Shown here: positions 38,827-48,256 of the stretch, piece by piece
How the letters are laid out: each line of letters starts with the position of its first letter
How positions within the stretch are numbered: the first letter of the stretch is position 1
Assembly: GCF_000759675.1 (NCBI RefSeq)
Contig: NZ_BAWM01000018.1
Coordinates: forward strand, 34,311-98,310
DNA length: 64,000 bases
Direction: 5' to 3'
Origin: Neobacillus niacini
GTDB lineage: Bacteria; Bacillota; Bacilli; Bacillales; Cytobacillaceae
Translations under genes and position numbers: made by a program
The notes under the pieces: model-generated
The model's database searches: none
What the model was told of the DNA's origin: nothing
The model's input: the letters and a program-made list of their open reading frames with translations, nothing else

Positions 38827-38850
38827 TATTTATTCTCTTGAAATAAAAAG

Positions 38851-38872
38851 AAATCAGGCAATTACCTGATTT
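38851..38872 (-). terminator. ribU terminator
   Basis: AAATCAGG and CCTGATTT with a short loop, then TTCTTTTTATTT on the minus strand, ten bases behind the ribU stop. Confidence 0.8.
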
Positions 38873-38882
38873 CTAAATAATT

Positions 38883-39452
38883 TTATGCACTTTTTACAAT
38901 TGTCAATTTATTTATCCATGACTGCATTCTGATGAATAGCAGCATAAATATTGAAGACATCATTATGCCTTTTATAATATTGAATGGTAAGATAGCCGGT
39001 ACTACATAGTTACGCATGTCAGGAAACTTTAACAGAGATGTGTAAGCCGGTAAAATAAACAGGTAATTTAATATGCTCATCATTACCGCCATAAAAACGG
39101 TTCCGACTATGAGTGCCAGTGTCATTCCTTTTCTTGTTCTCATTTTGTTATATACATAATAAGTAGGCAATACAAACAGCATACCAGCTAAAAAATTTGC
39201 AATATGCCCAACCGGAATTCCAGTTGCACTTCCAGTGGCAATATAATTAAGTGCATTTTTGAAAAACGCGACTAATATACCCGCAACAGGTCCAAAAATT
39301 AAAGCTGCGATTAATGCTGGGATATCGCTAAAATCAATAAATAAGAAATTTGGAAATAGCGGAAGCGGGAAACTAATCATCATTAATAGATATGCGATAC
39401 TGCTAAGCATTCCAATTGATACAATTGCTTTGGCACTCATTTTTTTCTTCAT
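38883..39452 (-). CDS. ribU: Riboflavin ECF transporter S component RibU
   Basis: Substrate-binding membrane subunit that takes up riboflavin with the shared ECF energy module (ypaA in B. subtilis). About 189 aa with six hydrophobic helices; typical segments are FLFIDFSDIPALIAALIFGP and GIPVGHIANFLAGMLFVLP. AGGAG lies eight bases before the ATG at 39452. Expression is governed by the FMN riboswitch just upstream. Confidence 0.95.
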   Translation of the reverse strand: MKKKMSAKAIVSIGMLSSIAYLLMMISFPLPLFPNFLFIDFSDIPALIAALIFGPVAGILVAFFKNALNYIATGSATGIPVGHIANFLAGMLFVLPTYYVYNKMRTRKGMTLALIVGTVFMAVMMSILNYLFILPAYTSLLKFPDMRNYVVPAILPFNIIKGIMMSSIFMLLFIRMQSWINKLTIVKSA

Positions 39453-39529
39453 TTTCCTCTCTCCTTTTTGATCCATCAAGTTAGGAAGAGAGGTTCAGCA
39501 GCGATAAGGTGTCCTAGTAAAATAAAAAA

Positions 39530-39552
39530 CCCCAAGAAAATTTTCTTGAGGG
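39530..39552 (-). terminator. Riboswitch expression-platform terminator
   Basis: Minus strand: CCCTCAAGAAAA and TTTTCTTGGGG form the stem, followed by TTTTTT. It lies between the FMN aptamer and ribU, so FMN binding is expected to favour termination. Confidence 0.85.
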
Positions 39553-39618
39553 AGTTTACAAAGGCACTCTTAATAAACGTTCAATGTACCAGCGTTTTTT
39601 GAACGTCGCAGAACCTCC

Positions 39619-39744
39619 ATCTTCTCCCATCCAGACTATACTGTCGGCTTTGGAATCGCACCAAATCCTGCCATAACGGCTCGCGGGCTCAGAGAATTAC
39701 TCTCCATACCGCCGATCGGGAATTTCACCCTGCCCCGAAGATAG
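39619..39744 (-). ncRNA. FMN riboswitch (RFN element)
   Basis: Minus strand reads ATCTTCGGGGCAGGGTGAAA at the 5' end and ends GTCTGGATGGGAGAAG; between them are the conserved CCCGATCGGCGGTA, GAGCCCGCGAGCC and GCCGACAGTATAGTC. These are the hallmark RFN pairing segments. With the terminator at 39530-39552 it should switch off ribU when FMN is plentiful. Confidence 0.97.
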
Positions 39745-39802
39745 ATCGATATTTAATTTCCATTTTATTATACTAATAAAAATAATTTTTGAAAAGAAAA
39801 AA

Positions 39803-39830
39803 GCACTAACCCCGTTTAGATGGTTAGCGC
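39803..39830 (-). terminator. Terminator of the M23 peptidase gene
   Basis: GCGCTAACC and GGTTAGTGC pair on the minus strand, followed by TTTTTTC. Confidence 0.8.
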
Positions 39831-39838
39831 ATTGTACA

Positions 39839-40561
39839 TTATTTATGGATGACTAAAATTTGTTCTGGCATGATAAGATCAGACTTTAATTGATTGACTT
39901 CCTTTAGTTTTTCTACTGTAAGATTGCTTTTCTTTGCAATCGAAGTTAAGGTGTCTCCTGCTTGTACAATATAATGGTCTCCGTCACCTTTTACATTTGT
40001 ACTAGCCACTAGACTTTCAGTGGTACTGCCCATTCCACCCTTAACAGCAACGCCTACTTCAGCATTGCCGAGCAGTCTTTCTGGATCAACTGCATTTTTC
40101 TTATCAAATGTCCATTCTATTTGATGGCTCTCAAAGTGGAGATGAACACCTGTTGATTCGCCCGTTCTTCCCATTGTCCCAATTCTATCACCTTGTTTAA
40201 TCTCCTGTCCCTCATTTACAAGTCGATTATTTAGGTGTGCATATACGGTAACAAAATTATTTGGATGCTTAATAAAAATTACATTCCCATAAGTCTTCGA
40301 ATAATAGGATTTCCCTACTACTCCATCCTCCACAGCGACTATAGGAGAATTAATGCTCCCAGCTATATCTATTCCCTTATGTGTTCCATATCTTGTCCCA
40401 TATGTATCAGATATGACACCATCCGTGGGCCATATCCATCCAGCTTTTATTTCTTTTGAATCCTGCATACTCGCTTCGGTCTGTTTTCCTCCTAAAAATA
40501 ATAAACTGACACAAAGCGCCATAATTGCGGCGATTAATAGCCGCCTTATGTAGTCTCGCAT
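39839..40561 (-). CDS. M23 (LytM) peptidase with C-terminal LysM
   Basis: Exported cell-wall endopeptidase, 240 aa. From ATG 40561 (AAGGAGG upstream): a signal or anchor helix (LLIAAIMALCVSLLFLGG), an M23 domain with the zinc ligands in THKGIDIAG and GVHLHFE, and a C-terminal LysM (HYIVQAGDTLTSIAKK). All catalytic residues are present, so unlike SpoIIQ-type relatives it should be active. It is alone between ribU and rsiX; whether it acts in growth or sporulation cannot be told. Confidence 0.9.
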   Translation of the reverse strand: MRDYIRRLLIAAIMALCVSLLFLGGKQTEASMQDSKEIKAGWIWPTDGVISDTYGTRYGTHKGIDIAGSINSPIVAVEDGVVGKSYYSKTYGNVIFIKHPNNFVTVYAHLNNRLVNEGQEIKQGDRIGTMGRTGESTGVHLHFESHQIEWTFDKKNAVDPERLLGNAEVGVAVKGGMGSTTESLVASTNVKGDGDHYIVQAGDTLTSIAKKSNLTVEKLKEVNQLKSDLIMPEQILVIHK

Positions 40562-40704
40562 TTGATTGTTTTCCTCCTTAATCTTGTCCTCTCCTCCACA
40601 AACCATATGTTTACCTATTGATGTTTAGAACTATAGTTTGGTCAGAGCGGTTGAGCATACTTGTTATAATTTGGAGAGAAATGGATTTTTATTCATAAAA
40701 AATA

Positions 40705-40792
40705 GAAAAGTGTAAGGCGCCTCCTCGTAAAAGCTAACGCTTTTCCTTCGTGCGAGGTTTCACTTCCGAAGCTTACTCTTTTGTAACTAGAC
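40705..40792 (+). repeat. Intergenic inverted-repeat element, subfamily 2 (second copy)
   Basis: AAAAGTGTAAG and CTTACTCTTTT are near-complementary ends (one mismatch). The inner hairpin is AAAAGC-TAAC-GCTTTT, followed by CCTTCGTGCG and then GAAGCTT, as in the element at 14446-14540. It ends with ACTAGACA, a tail also seen in subfamily 1. Confidence 0.75.
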
Positions 40793-40798
40793 AAAAAA

Positions 40799-40823
40799 AG
40801 ATTAACCTTATAATGGTCAATCT
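40799..40823 (-). terminator. sigX-rsiX terminator
   Basis: AGATTGACC and GGTTAATCT pair (one mismatch) on the minus strand, followed by TTTTTTTG, 15 bases behind the rsiX stop. Confidence 0.75.
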
Positions 40824-40837
40824 TTTTCTACAGATTT

Positions 40838-42019
40838 TCATTGGATTGGGCGATGATTGGGTGCTATCGGAACTTTCATTTCCTTCGATAAATCAAACGG
40901 TCCTAAAAGCTTAATAGGAGCATTTAGAATCGTTATAGTCTCGATCCCAAAATCTTTTGCAGTAAATAAAATAGCTTCATAGGCGTACACTGTTTCTTGG
41001 TTATTCTCCATTGCGGCGTTTTCATCCATGGTGATGGTTAATTTATTTTCTTTGATTGTAACTTCCTTCATTGGGAAGTCAGGTACTAGTGAGGCTACAA
41101 AGCCTAAGGCTGGTTGATCTGTCTTCATAGCTTCAAAAGCTGCATTAATATCATTATACGTCTCGGTAGAAGGTACAAGGTAGGTGGTTTCTAATCCATC
41201 TGGAGAATAAAAGAAATATGCATGTTTCCCCTCTGGTTCAACTTCAATTTCATCCATCTCACCATAATTACCAAGTTCTATTCCCGGTTGCCCATTTGTA
41301 GTAAGTTTAATTTTATTTACTTGACTATTCGAAGCTATATTTTTACTTAATAATTTTATAAAATTCGTTTCTGTCGCAGAACCTTCCCCAAATTTATGAT
41401 CACTAGGAACATCAACAATAACAGTATTATTTGTATTATCTAATTTAAACGTAGCGTTTAGAGGATAATAGTCTGTTAATCCCCATTCCTCTTCCTTTAA
41501 TAGTCCCATTGTTTCGGTAAAAATAGTAAGCCAATTCTTATTATTATCTGGATGAACAACTGTAGATATAGGCACTAAAATTTGTGCTTGAGAATCTGGA
41601 ATCCAATAGGTGATTACTGTCCCATCTCCTACTTCATCATCATATAACCCCGTTTTATTGCTTCCCGTCATAAACATTTTGGGTTCAGCGCCAGATATCC
41701 CGTTTTCAATTGTATCTTCTTTTTTCATCATAATCGATGAGTTTTCTTTAGAAAGGCTTATCTTATCCTCGTTGGACGATTCTTCCTGTTTTACGCTATC
41801 AAAAGAATATTCCGTTCCATCCAACATTTTTGGAACTAATAAGAAAAAAAGGAGTAAGGCTGCTGCAGTTGCAATACCAGGTAATATCCATGCAGGTCGT
41901 TTTCTCTTTTTTATAGAAAGATTTTGGTATATGTCACGAGGATTGCGATGATCTTGTATTTTGGGCATTTGCCTTAGTAAATCCTCGAGCTGCTTATCGC
42001 TCCACTCTGACTTGTTCAC
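40838..42019 (-). CDS. rsiX: Anti-sigma-X factor RsiX
   Basis: 393 aa, single-pass membrane protein that holds sigma X. A cytoplasmic N-terminus (about 1-40, the sigma-binding part), one helix (AWILPGIATAAALLLFFLLV), then a large extracytoplasmic part that seems to hold two related GerMN-like modules (about 170-245 and 300-385). It overlaps sigX by 26 bases and follows it in the same order as in B. subtilis, next to resE. The domain reading of the outer part is an inference. Confidence 0.88.
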   Translation of the reverse strand: MNKSEWSDKQLEDLLRQMPKIQDHRNPRDIYQNLSIKKRKRPAWILPGIATAAALLLFFLLVPKMLDGTEYSFDSVKQEESSNEDKISLSKENSSIMMKKEDTIENGISGAEPKMFMTGSNKTGLYDDEVGDGTVITYWIPDSQAQILVPISTVVHPDNNKNWLTIFTETMGLLKEEEWGLTDYYPLNATFKLDNTNNTVIVDVPSDHKFGEGSATETNFIKLLSKNIASNSQVNKIKLTTNGQPGIELGNYGEMDEIEVEPEGKHAYFFYSPDGLETTYLVPSTETYNDINAAFEAMKTDQPALGFVASLVPDFPMKEVTIKENKLTITMDENAAMENNQETVYAYEAILFTAKDFGIETITILNAPIKLLGPFDLSKEMKVPIAPNHRPIQ

Positions 42020-42545
42020 TTTCTAATCCCTCCTTTTCATTAAATATTTCCATATGCTTCTTTAATACTTTCAATGCGCGATGCTGTGTTGTTTTTACTT
42101 TACTTTCTGTCCACCCCAGCGCTTCGGCAGTTTCAGTTATCGATAAATCGTTTAAAAAACGCAATATGACAACAGAACGTTGATCAACTGTACAAAGATC
42201 CAAACATTGATAAATCCATTTGATTTCTTCCTTATGGACCATAATTTCTTCTGGAATCGGATACTCATCCTTCACTTGGCTGGAAGACCAATCAAATTTT
42301 TCAAGCAGTCTCCCCTTCCATCCCTTTTGTTTCCGAAATGAATCAATTGCTACATTGCGTGCAATAGAAAACAGCCACGTTTTTTCGCTGCTCTTTCCTT
42401 CAAAGCGATGAAAGGATTTAAACACCCTAATATATACTTCTTGTACTAGGTCCTCTGCCTGTTCTTTGTTTCTTACCATATAAAATAAAAATTGAAAAAC
42501 GTCATGATGATATTTTTGATATAGTTCATCGAAAACGGAGTCCAT
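41994..42545 (-). CDS. sigX: ECF RNA polymerase sigma factor SigX
   Basis: 183 aa with the two regions of an ECF factor. Region 2 spans VFDELYQKYHHDVFQFLFYM to SIARNVAIDSFRKQKG. Region 4 spans VVILRFLNDLSITETAEAL to KVKTTQHRALKVLK. In B. subtilis SigX directs cell-envelope genes such as dlt and pssA. The start is ATG 42545 with GGAGGGGAATGG in front. A sigma-X-like promoter lies 25 bases upstream, so it is probably autoregulated. Confidence 0.93.
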   Translation of the reverse strand: MDSVFDELYQKYHHDVFQFLFYMVRNKEQAEDLVQEVYIRVFKSFHRFEGKSSEKTWLFSIARNVAIDSFRKQKGWKGRLLEKFDWSSSQVKDEYPIPEEIMVHKEEIKWIYQCLDLCTVDQRSVVILRFLNDLSITETAEALGWTESKVKTTQHRALKVLKKHMEIFNEKEGLESEQVRVER

Positions 42546-42572
42546 CCATTCCCCTCCCCGTTCATAGAATTA

Positions 42573-42599
42573 GTCGATACTTATGTATAAAAAGTTTCA
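42573..42599 (-). promoter_or_regulatory. Sigma-X-type promoter of sigX
   Basis: On the minus strand TGAAAC (42599-42594) is followed by 17 bases and CGAC (42576-42573). This matches the ECF pattern TGTAAC-N17-CGAC with one mismatch in the -35, at the right distance from the sigX start. Confidence 0.75.
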
Positions 42600-42743
42600 C
42601 ATTTTAAATATAGACTTTTTAGACCAAAATGTGAAGGCAAGACTGGATGGAACCATAAAAAACAAAAAACCCACCTTTAAATAGATGAGTTTAGCGTTTA
42701 TAAAAATGTTTCCCGTGAATCAAGGGAAATCGCCATTTTTTTC

Positions 42744-44525
42744 TTATTTTCGTGGTAGTAAGAAGGTAAATGTCGTTCCTTGTCCAATTTTACTTTGTAC
42801 AGAGATATGACCACGATGGGCGTCTATAATATTTTTTGCAATAGCTAGTCCTAATCCAGTACCAGCCCGACCTCGAGTTCGTGCTTTATCTGCTTTATAA
42901 AACCTTTCAAACACAAATGGTAAATCTTCTTCTGGGATACCTGACCCTGAATCCGACACTTCCACTTTTATCCCGAAATCATCTTTTTTCACATATAACT
43001 TAACTGAACCGCCTTGTGGAGTATGTCTGATGGCATTATCAATTAAATTTGTTAATACTTGTTCAATCCGGTCCGGATCAAATACAATGTTAGGAATATC
43101 ATTCTCTAGTTCAGTACTTAGTTGTATTTCATTGTCTCTAGCCAGACCTCGAAATTTATGAACGATTCTATTCATAAAAGATGGCAAATTTACATCATCA
43201 AGCGTTAATTGAATATGTCCAGCTTCCATTCTTGCAAGATCTAGCAATTCATTAACTAGCCGACCCATCCTCAATGATTCATCATAAATGACTTTTGCCA
43301 TTTCTTTTTTCTCTTCTTGAGATTCTGCAATATCGTCAACAATGGCTTCACTATATCCCTGTAACATTGAAATTGGTGTTCTAAGCTCATGAGAAACATT
43401 GGCGATAAAATCTTGTCTCATTTTTTCTAGGACCCGTTCTTCAGTCATATCCCTTAGTACTGCTACGGCACCACGAATAAATCGGTTACTATAAAGCGGA
43501 CTTACGAGAATGACCCAATGACGACCTTGAAGAGAAATTTCCCCCACTTGTTCTATCTCTGTATCAACTGCCTGTTGAAAAAGATCCATTACTTGTGTTG
43601 GAATTTCTTCTGCAGTGGAACCGGATCCTCCCTTTTCATAATACCAATATTGCAAAAATCGATCTGCAGGTGGATTTGTTATCAGGATGGTTCCATCACG
43701 GTTAAAGGTAATAACGCCATCTGCCATACTACTTAGAATACTAGCGAGCTGCTCTTTTTCCTGACTAAGTGCATTCATATTGAACTTTAACTGCCGCCCC
43801 ATTTGGTTAAAAGCTGTGGCAAGTTCACCAATTTCATCATGAGTAAGAATAGGGACTTTCGTATCGAATTTCCCCCTTGCTACTTCGAAGGCAGCCTCCC
43901 TCATTTTTATTAAAGGGGCAGTAATCCTTGTAGATAAAAAGAAGGCAAAAATAGTAGTTAGAATAATAGCGACACCAGCAACAAGAAGTATAAAATTCGT
44001 TGTTGAATGTGTAGTTTCTTCAATTACCTCCAAGGATTGATAGATAAAGACCGCACCATTTTCTCCATCATCCATGTGCAACGGTACACCAATAATTGAA
44101 TATTTTGCAATGCCATTTTCTGAGTTTTTTGATGAAAGCTTTGAAACTTTTTCAACCGTTATGTTTTCCCCAAAAACTTTGGACAACTCGATATCATTGC
44201 GTATATCTGTTACAGATAACTTTACTGAATTTTCGGAGTTAGGAGAGAAGTAGACCTCATTGTCATTTTTGATGATGACTACCTTCGTAAATTCATCAAT
44301 AATTTCCCAAGAGATTTCTAAACCTAAGTGAAATTGCTCATCCGGATGATTTTCCAACACTTTGGCTATTTTCTCAGCCTGATGTGTTAAATCATTTTTG
44401 GTTTCAGTAATATTGTTATTCTCAAAAAATTCAAGGAGCATAACTGTTAAAATGAAAAGTATAAAGGCAACCAAAAATATAATGGTAATCCATAGCTTAC
44501 CAACTACACTTCGTAAAAAGATCAT
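42744..44525 (-). CDS. resE: Sensor histidine kinase ResE
   Basis: 593-aa sensor of oxygen limitation or nitric oxide. Two membrane helices (about 10-30 and 180-200) enclose an extracytoplasmic domain. HAMP (RITAPLIKMREAAFEVARGK), a PAS domain (SSMADGVITFNRDG), the phosphoacceptor FIANVSHELRTP, and ATPase boxes (DNAIRHTPQGG, DSGSGIPEEDL, GTGLGLAIAKN) follow. Its ATG overlaps the resD stop by four bases. Confidence 0.95.
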   Translation of the reverse strand: MIFLRSVVGKLWITIIFLVAFILFILTVMLLEFFENNNITETKNDLTHQAEKIAKVLENHPDEQFHLGLEISWEIIDEFTKVVIIKNDNEVYFSPNSENSVKLSVTDIRNDIELSKVFGENITVEKVSKLSSKNSENGIAKYSIIGVPLHMDDGENGAVFIYQSLEVIEETTHSTTNFILLVAGVAIILTTIFAFFLSTRITAPLIKMREAAFEVARGKFDTKVPILTHDEIGELATAFNQMGRQLKFNMNALSQEKEQLASILSSMADGVITFNRDGTILITNPPADRFLQYWYYEKGGSGSTAEEIPTQVMDLFQQAVDTEIEQVGEISLQGRHWVILVSPLYSNRFIRGAVAVLRDMTEERVLEKMRQDFIANVSHELRTPISMLQGYSEAIVDDIAESQEEKKEMAKVIYDESLRMGRLVNELLDLARMEAGHIQLTLDDVNLPSFMNRIVHKFRGLARDNEIQLSTELENDIPNIVFDPDRIEQVLTNLIDNAIRHTPQGGSVKLYVKKDDFGIKVEVSDSGSGIPEEDLPFVFERFYKADKARTRGRAGTGLGLAIAKNIIDAHRGHISVQSKIGQGTTFTFLLPRK

Positions 44526-45238
44526 TCATTAACTACCTCAAATTTGTAGCCTACCCCCCAAACTGTTACAATCATTCTGGCTGCCTGCTCAGAGACTTTA
44601 TTTAACTTTTCACGAAGACGCTTAACGTGTGTGTCAACTGTACGCAAGTCCCCAAAGAACTCGTAATGCCAAACTTCTTTCAGTAATTGCTCTCTGTCAA
44701 ACACCTTGTCAGGTGCTTTCGCTAAGAAATAAAGTAGTTCATATTCTTTTGGTGTTAAACTTACTTCCTTACCATCTGCAAGTACCCTATGTGCGTCATT
44801 GTCGATCGTTAAATGTGGGAACACAATAACATCCTTCGTTGTTGTATCGGTTTGGAGATAACTAGTTTGAGATGACCTTCTTAATAGAGCCTTTACCCGC
44901 AGGACTACTTCTCTAGGGCTGAATGGTTTTACAATATAGTCGTCTGTACCTACTTCAAACCCCTGTACACGATTAACCTCTTCACCTTTAGCTGTTAACA
45001 TGATAACAGGCGTAGCCTTTTTTTCCCTTAATTCACGACAAACCTCTAAACCATCTTTACCAGGCATCATTAAGTCTAAAAGGATTACATCATAATCATT
45101 TGCAATCGCCTTCGTTAAGGCTTCATTTCCATCCTCTGCTTCATCAATCGAATATTCTTCACGCTCTAAATACATTTTTAATAACCGGCGAATTCTTTCC
45201 TCGTCATCAACTACTAAAATTTTCACGTCTTTATCCAT
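44522..45238 (-). CDS. resD: Response regulator ResD
   Basis: OmpR/PhoB-type activator, 238 aa, that in Bacillus controls resABC, cytochrome and anaerobic genes. Receiver domain with KILVVDDEERIRRLL and the phosphorylated aspartate in DVILLDLMMPGKDG; winged-helix domain with LTPKEYELLYFLA and VDTHVKRLREKL. GGGGGGA lies six bases before the ATG at 45238. It follows resABC across a terminator, so it probably has its own promoter as well. Confidence 0.96.
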   Translation of the reverse strand: MDKDVKILVVDDEERIRRLLKMYLEREEYSIDEAEDGNEALTKAIANDYDVILLDLMMPGKDGLEVCRELREKKATPVIMLTAKGEEVNRVQGFEVGTDDYIVKPFSPREVVLRVKALLRRSSQTSYLQTDTTTKDVIVFPHLTIDNDAHRVLADGKEVSLTPKEYELLYFLAKAPDKVFDREQLLKEVWHYEFFGDLRTVDTHVKRLREKLNKVSEQAARMIVTVWGVGYKFEVVNE

Positions 45239-45365
45239 TATTAATCCCCCCATGCAGTTATTTTACAAAATGTGACTATTTTAATCTATAACTAAACGTA
45301 ATTGTCTCTGTAAATAGTGTCAAATTTTTGACAAATCCACATTTCTTTAATGAAACATTTAAAAA

Positions 45366-45396
45366 ATAGCCTTCACTTGGAAAAAGTAAAGGCTAT
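45366..45396 (-). terminator. resABC terminator
   Basis: ATAGCCTTTACTT and AAGTGAAGGCTAT pair on the minus strand (one mismatch), followed by TTTTTT. It separates resC from resDE. Confidence 0.75.
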
Positions 45397-45413
45397 AAAA
45401 ATAAAACATATTA

Positions 45414-46598
45414 TTATCCAGCGTAGGAATGAAGTCCTGCAATAACAAGGTTTACTGCCACCAAGTTAAACATAATAATCACAAAACCAATTACCGCAAG
45501 CCATGCTGATTTTTCACCATGCCATCCCTTGGAAAGACGAAGATGTAAAAAGGCAGCGTAGAATAACCAAGTTATTAATGCCCAAACCTCTTTAGGATCC
45601 CATCCCCAGAATCTAGTCCAGGCAATTTGTGCCCATATCATCGCGAAAATCAATGCTCCTAAGGTAAATACAGGGAATCCAATTAATACGGATCGGTAGC
45701 TTATTTCATCAACAAAATCCAGATTAATGTTTTTAACTAAAGGCTGAAGTGCTGCTGAAATACGTTTTCTTAAAATTAATCTTATTAACCCATAGAGAAT
45801 AAATCCGCCAATAAACGACCAAATAACGGAATTCATTTTCTTTGCATTTATTAGCGCAGGCATTTCCACAAGCGGTTCAAATTTCCCTTTTGTTATGATT
45901 TCCCCTTCATGCGGGCCAGTTATTGCTGGCATTGTATATTCAATTGTCGCAGCTTGGTCATTCTTATTAATCCAGTTAAATTCTGCTTTATAATCCATAG
46001 CTGAAAATAAAGTTGAGACAAGAACAAATCCAAGTGTAGTTACTAACCCAAACATAACGGCTTCAAGCCAAAAGGTTCGTTTACTCGCTTTTGATTGATC
46101 AATTACTTTTACAAGATAAATCAATCCTGCCCCAAAGCTTATCGCCAGGATTGCCTCTCCTAACGCTGCAGTTGTAACATGGATATGAAGCCAGTCACTT
46201 TGTAGAGCAGGAATTAATGGAGATATATCTCTTGGAAACATGCTTGCATAGGCAATAACAAGGATCGCTACTGGCATTGTAAACAACCCCAGAAGCGGTG
46301 TCCGATAAATAAAATAAATGACTATGAACGCACCAACGAGACACATTCCAAAAAAGGTTGTAAATTCAAATAAATTACTTACAGGTGCATGTCCTGCAGC
46401 AATCCATCTTGTAATAAAATATCCCACCTGAGAAATAAAGCCCACAATTGTTAAAAAAACGGCAATTTTTCCCCATCGATTCGTGCCTTTCTTTTCTCCG
46501 ATATTCTTTTTAGCCTTAATGGCTCCACCAAAGAAGAGGGTCGCAACTAAATAAAGAATAAATGCAATATAAAGTAAATTACTACTTATTGTTACCAA
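45414..46598 (-). CDS. resC: Cytochrome c biogenesis protein ResC (CcsA)
   Basis: 394 aa, about eight membrane helices. The haem-handling WWD motif of the CcsA family appears as [19 protein letters not shown], with histidines in [15 protein letters not shown] and [18 protein letters not shown]. Together with ResB it moves haem across the membrane for attachment to apocytochrome c. It abuts the resB stop. Confidence 0.95.
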   Translation of the reverse strand: MVTISSNLLYIAFILYLVATLFFGGAIKAKKNIGEKKGTNRWGKIAVFLTIVGFISQVGYFITRWIAAGHAPVSNLFEFTTFFGMCLVGAFIVIYFIYRTPLLGLFTMPVAILVIAYASMFPRDISPLIPALQSDWLHIHVTTAALGEAILAISFGAGLIYLVKVIDQSKASKRTFWLEAVMFGLVTTLGFVLVSTLFSAMDYKAEFNWINKNDQAATIEYTMPAITGPHEGEIITKGKFEPLVEMPALINAKKMNSVIWSFIGGFILYGLIRLILRKRISAALQPLVKNINLDFVDEISYRSVLIGFPVFTLGALIFAMIWAQIAWTRFWGWDPKEVWALITWLFYAAFLHLRLSKGWHGEKSAWLAVIGFVIIMFNLVAVNLVIAGLHSYAG

Positions 46599-48233
46599 CT
46601 AGACACCCTCCTTATCCATTTTTTCCCTTTGAATTTGATCATTAGGAATGTTAATTTTTGTTTCAGAAAGCGCACTTTCAATTTCTCTTTTTAAACCGTA
46701 CCAGTTTTTATTCGTATGAGCAGCAATCCATATTTCACCATTTTTGTTTTGTACCCAAATTCTACGATGGTTCCAATAAGCGCCTTGGATTACACCAATC
46801 ATAAAGAGAATACCGCCCAAAACTATGATCCAAATTGTTAAGTCTTTACGAACAGTTAAGGCTGTAACATTTTTGGTTTCGATCCCTTTGAAAGCCATTT
46901 TGTATTGGTTATCACCTAATGGCTCAATGGTTTGCTGAATCGCAACAAAACTTGTTTCCCCTTTTGGTACCTCTGGTGATGTCATTTTGAACACAAATGC
47001 AGGATTATTGGGTATCCGTGATTTTGTTGTCGGCTCCCCATCTTTTGCAAATTCAAAGTCTGGGAAAAAACTCAAAACTTCAACACCGTACCCATTTCCT
47101 AGGTCATATTTTGGCTTTGGGTCATAAAGATTTATTTTTACATCTCCAAATGTGTTGCCTGTTGCTTTATTCGTTAAAGAGAAAGACATTGTATTTAGTT
47201 CATCGAGTTTGTAATCCACTTGATATAACGCGAACTTTTCAAATTTCAATGGCTGATTCACTTTAATTTTGTGTTCTTTGACTTTTTCTAATTCTGGCTG
47301 TTCCCCAGGAATTGCGGGTCCAACTCTTTTATAAAGTACTGCGTTGGTCTGATAATTTTTAACTACCATCCCTGCTCGATCAATTGCGGCTTCGAATGTT
47401 TTGTCTTCTTTTTCTTTATCATAGTTTTCCAGAATAAACTTTTCGTTTGCTACATAGTATTGTCCATCCGTTTCAGGGACAACCTTTGTTTCACCTTCAC
47501 GAAGCCATAAAACTTTATCAATGTACATACCTGGAACGAATCGAAGCATGCCGCCGATTAAGAAAATAATTAATCCCACATGGTTCACATATGGACCCCA
47601 ACGAGAAAAACGACCCTTTTCAGCAAGCAAATCTCCATTTTCTTCTCGAATATTATAGCGTTTAGCCTTTAATCGTTGTTTAACAGCCGCTATGTCTTGT
47701 TCATCAACGTTCTCGCTTATTCCAAACAGGCGCTGACGCTTTAAAAAGCCCTCGTGCCTTGTTACTTTTTGGGCTTTTAAAGCCTTATATAATGGCACAA
47801 CCCTGTCTAGACTACAAATCACAAGAGAAATACCTATCATTGCAATTAATACTAAATACCACCATGAGCTATACAAATTATTAAAGCCTAATTCATAGTA
47901 TAATTTACCAAACCAGCCATACTGATCTTCGTAGTATTCTTCTGCCGGCATAGTAGGAGGTATGTACATTTCCTGTGGAAGGATCGTCCCAGCTGCAGAA
48001 GCAACCAGCGTGACGACAATGAGCCAAACACCTACCTTGACAGATGAAAAAAAGTTCCATATTTTATCAACAATGGATTTATTATATGTTTGTGAGCGGC
48101 GAGCACTACCTTCATAACGCATATCGAGCAGCGATTTATCTTGTGATTGTTCATCTAGAACTTTTCCGCATGCCTCACACAATACGGTTCCGTGTGGATT
48201 AACATGTCCGCATTCACATTTAACATCTTTCAT
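46599..48233 (-). CDS. resB: Cytochrome c biogenesis protein ResB (Ccs1)
   Basis: 544 aa. An N-terminal zinc-ribbon-like segment (CECGHVNPHGTVLCEACGK, residues 5-23) precedes the membrane helices (GVWLIVVTLVASAAGTILP, WYLVLIAMIGISLVI). A large extracytoplasmic domain and a last helix near residue 470 follow. Partner of ResC in the system II haem lyase. Order resA-resB-resC as in B. subtilis. Confidence 0.95.
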   Translation of the reverse strand: MKDVKCECGHVNPHGTVLCEACGKVLDEQSQDKSLLDMRYEGSARRSQTYNKSIVDKIWNFFSSVKVGVWLIVVTLVASAAGTILPQEMYIPPTMPAEEYYEDQYGWFGKLYYELGFNNLYSSWWYLVLIAMIGISLVICSLDRVVPLYKALKAQKVTRHEGFLKRQRLFGISENVDEQDIAAVKQRLKAKRYNIREENGDLLAEKGRFSRWGPYVNHVGLIIFLIGGMLRFVPGMYIDKVLWLREGETKVVPETDGQYYVANEKFILENYDKEKEDKTFEAAIDRAGMVVKNYQTNAVLYKRVGPAIPGEQPELEKVKEHKIKVNQPLKFEKFALYQVDYKLDELNTMSFSLTNKATGNTFGDVKINLYDPKPKYDLGNGYGVEVLSFFPDFEFAKDGEPTTKSRIPNNPAFVFKMTSPEVPKGETSFVAIQQTIEPLGDNQYKMAFKGIETKNVTALTVRKDLTIWIIVLGGILFMIGVIQGAYWNHRRIWVQNKNGEIWIAAHTNKNWYGLKREIESALSETKINIPNDQIQREKMDKEGV

Positions 48234-48256
48234 TGCAAAAAACTCCCTACAACCCC

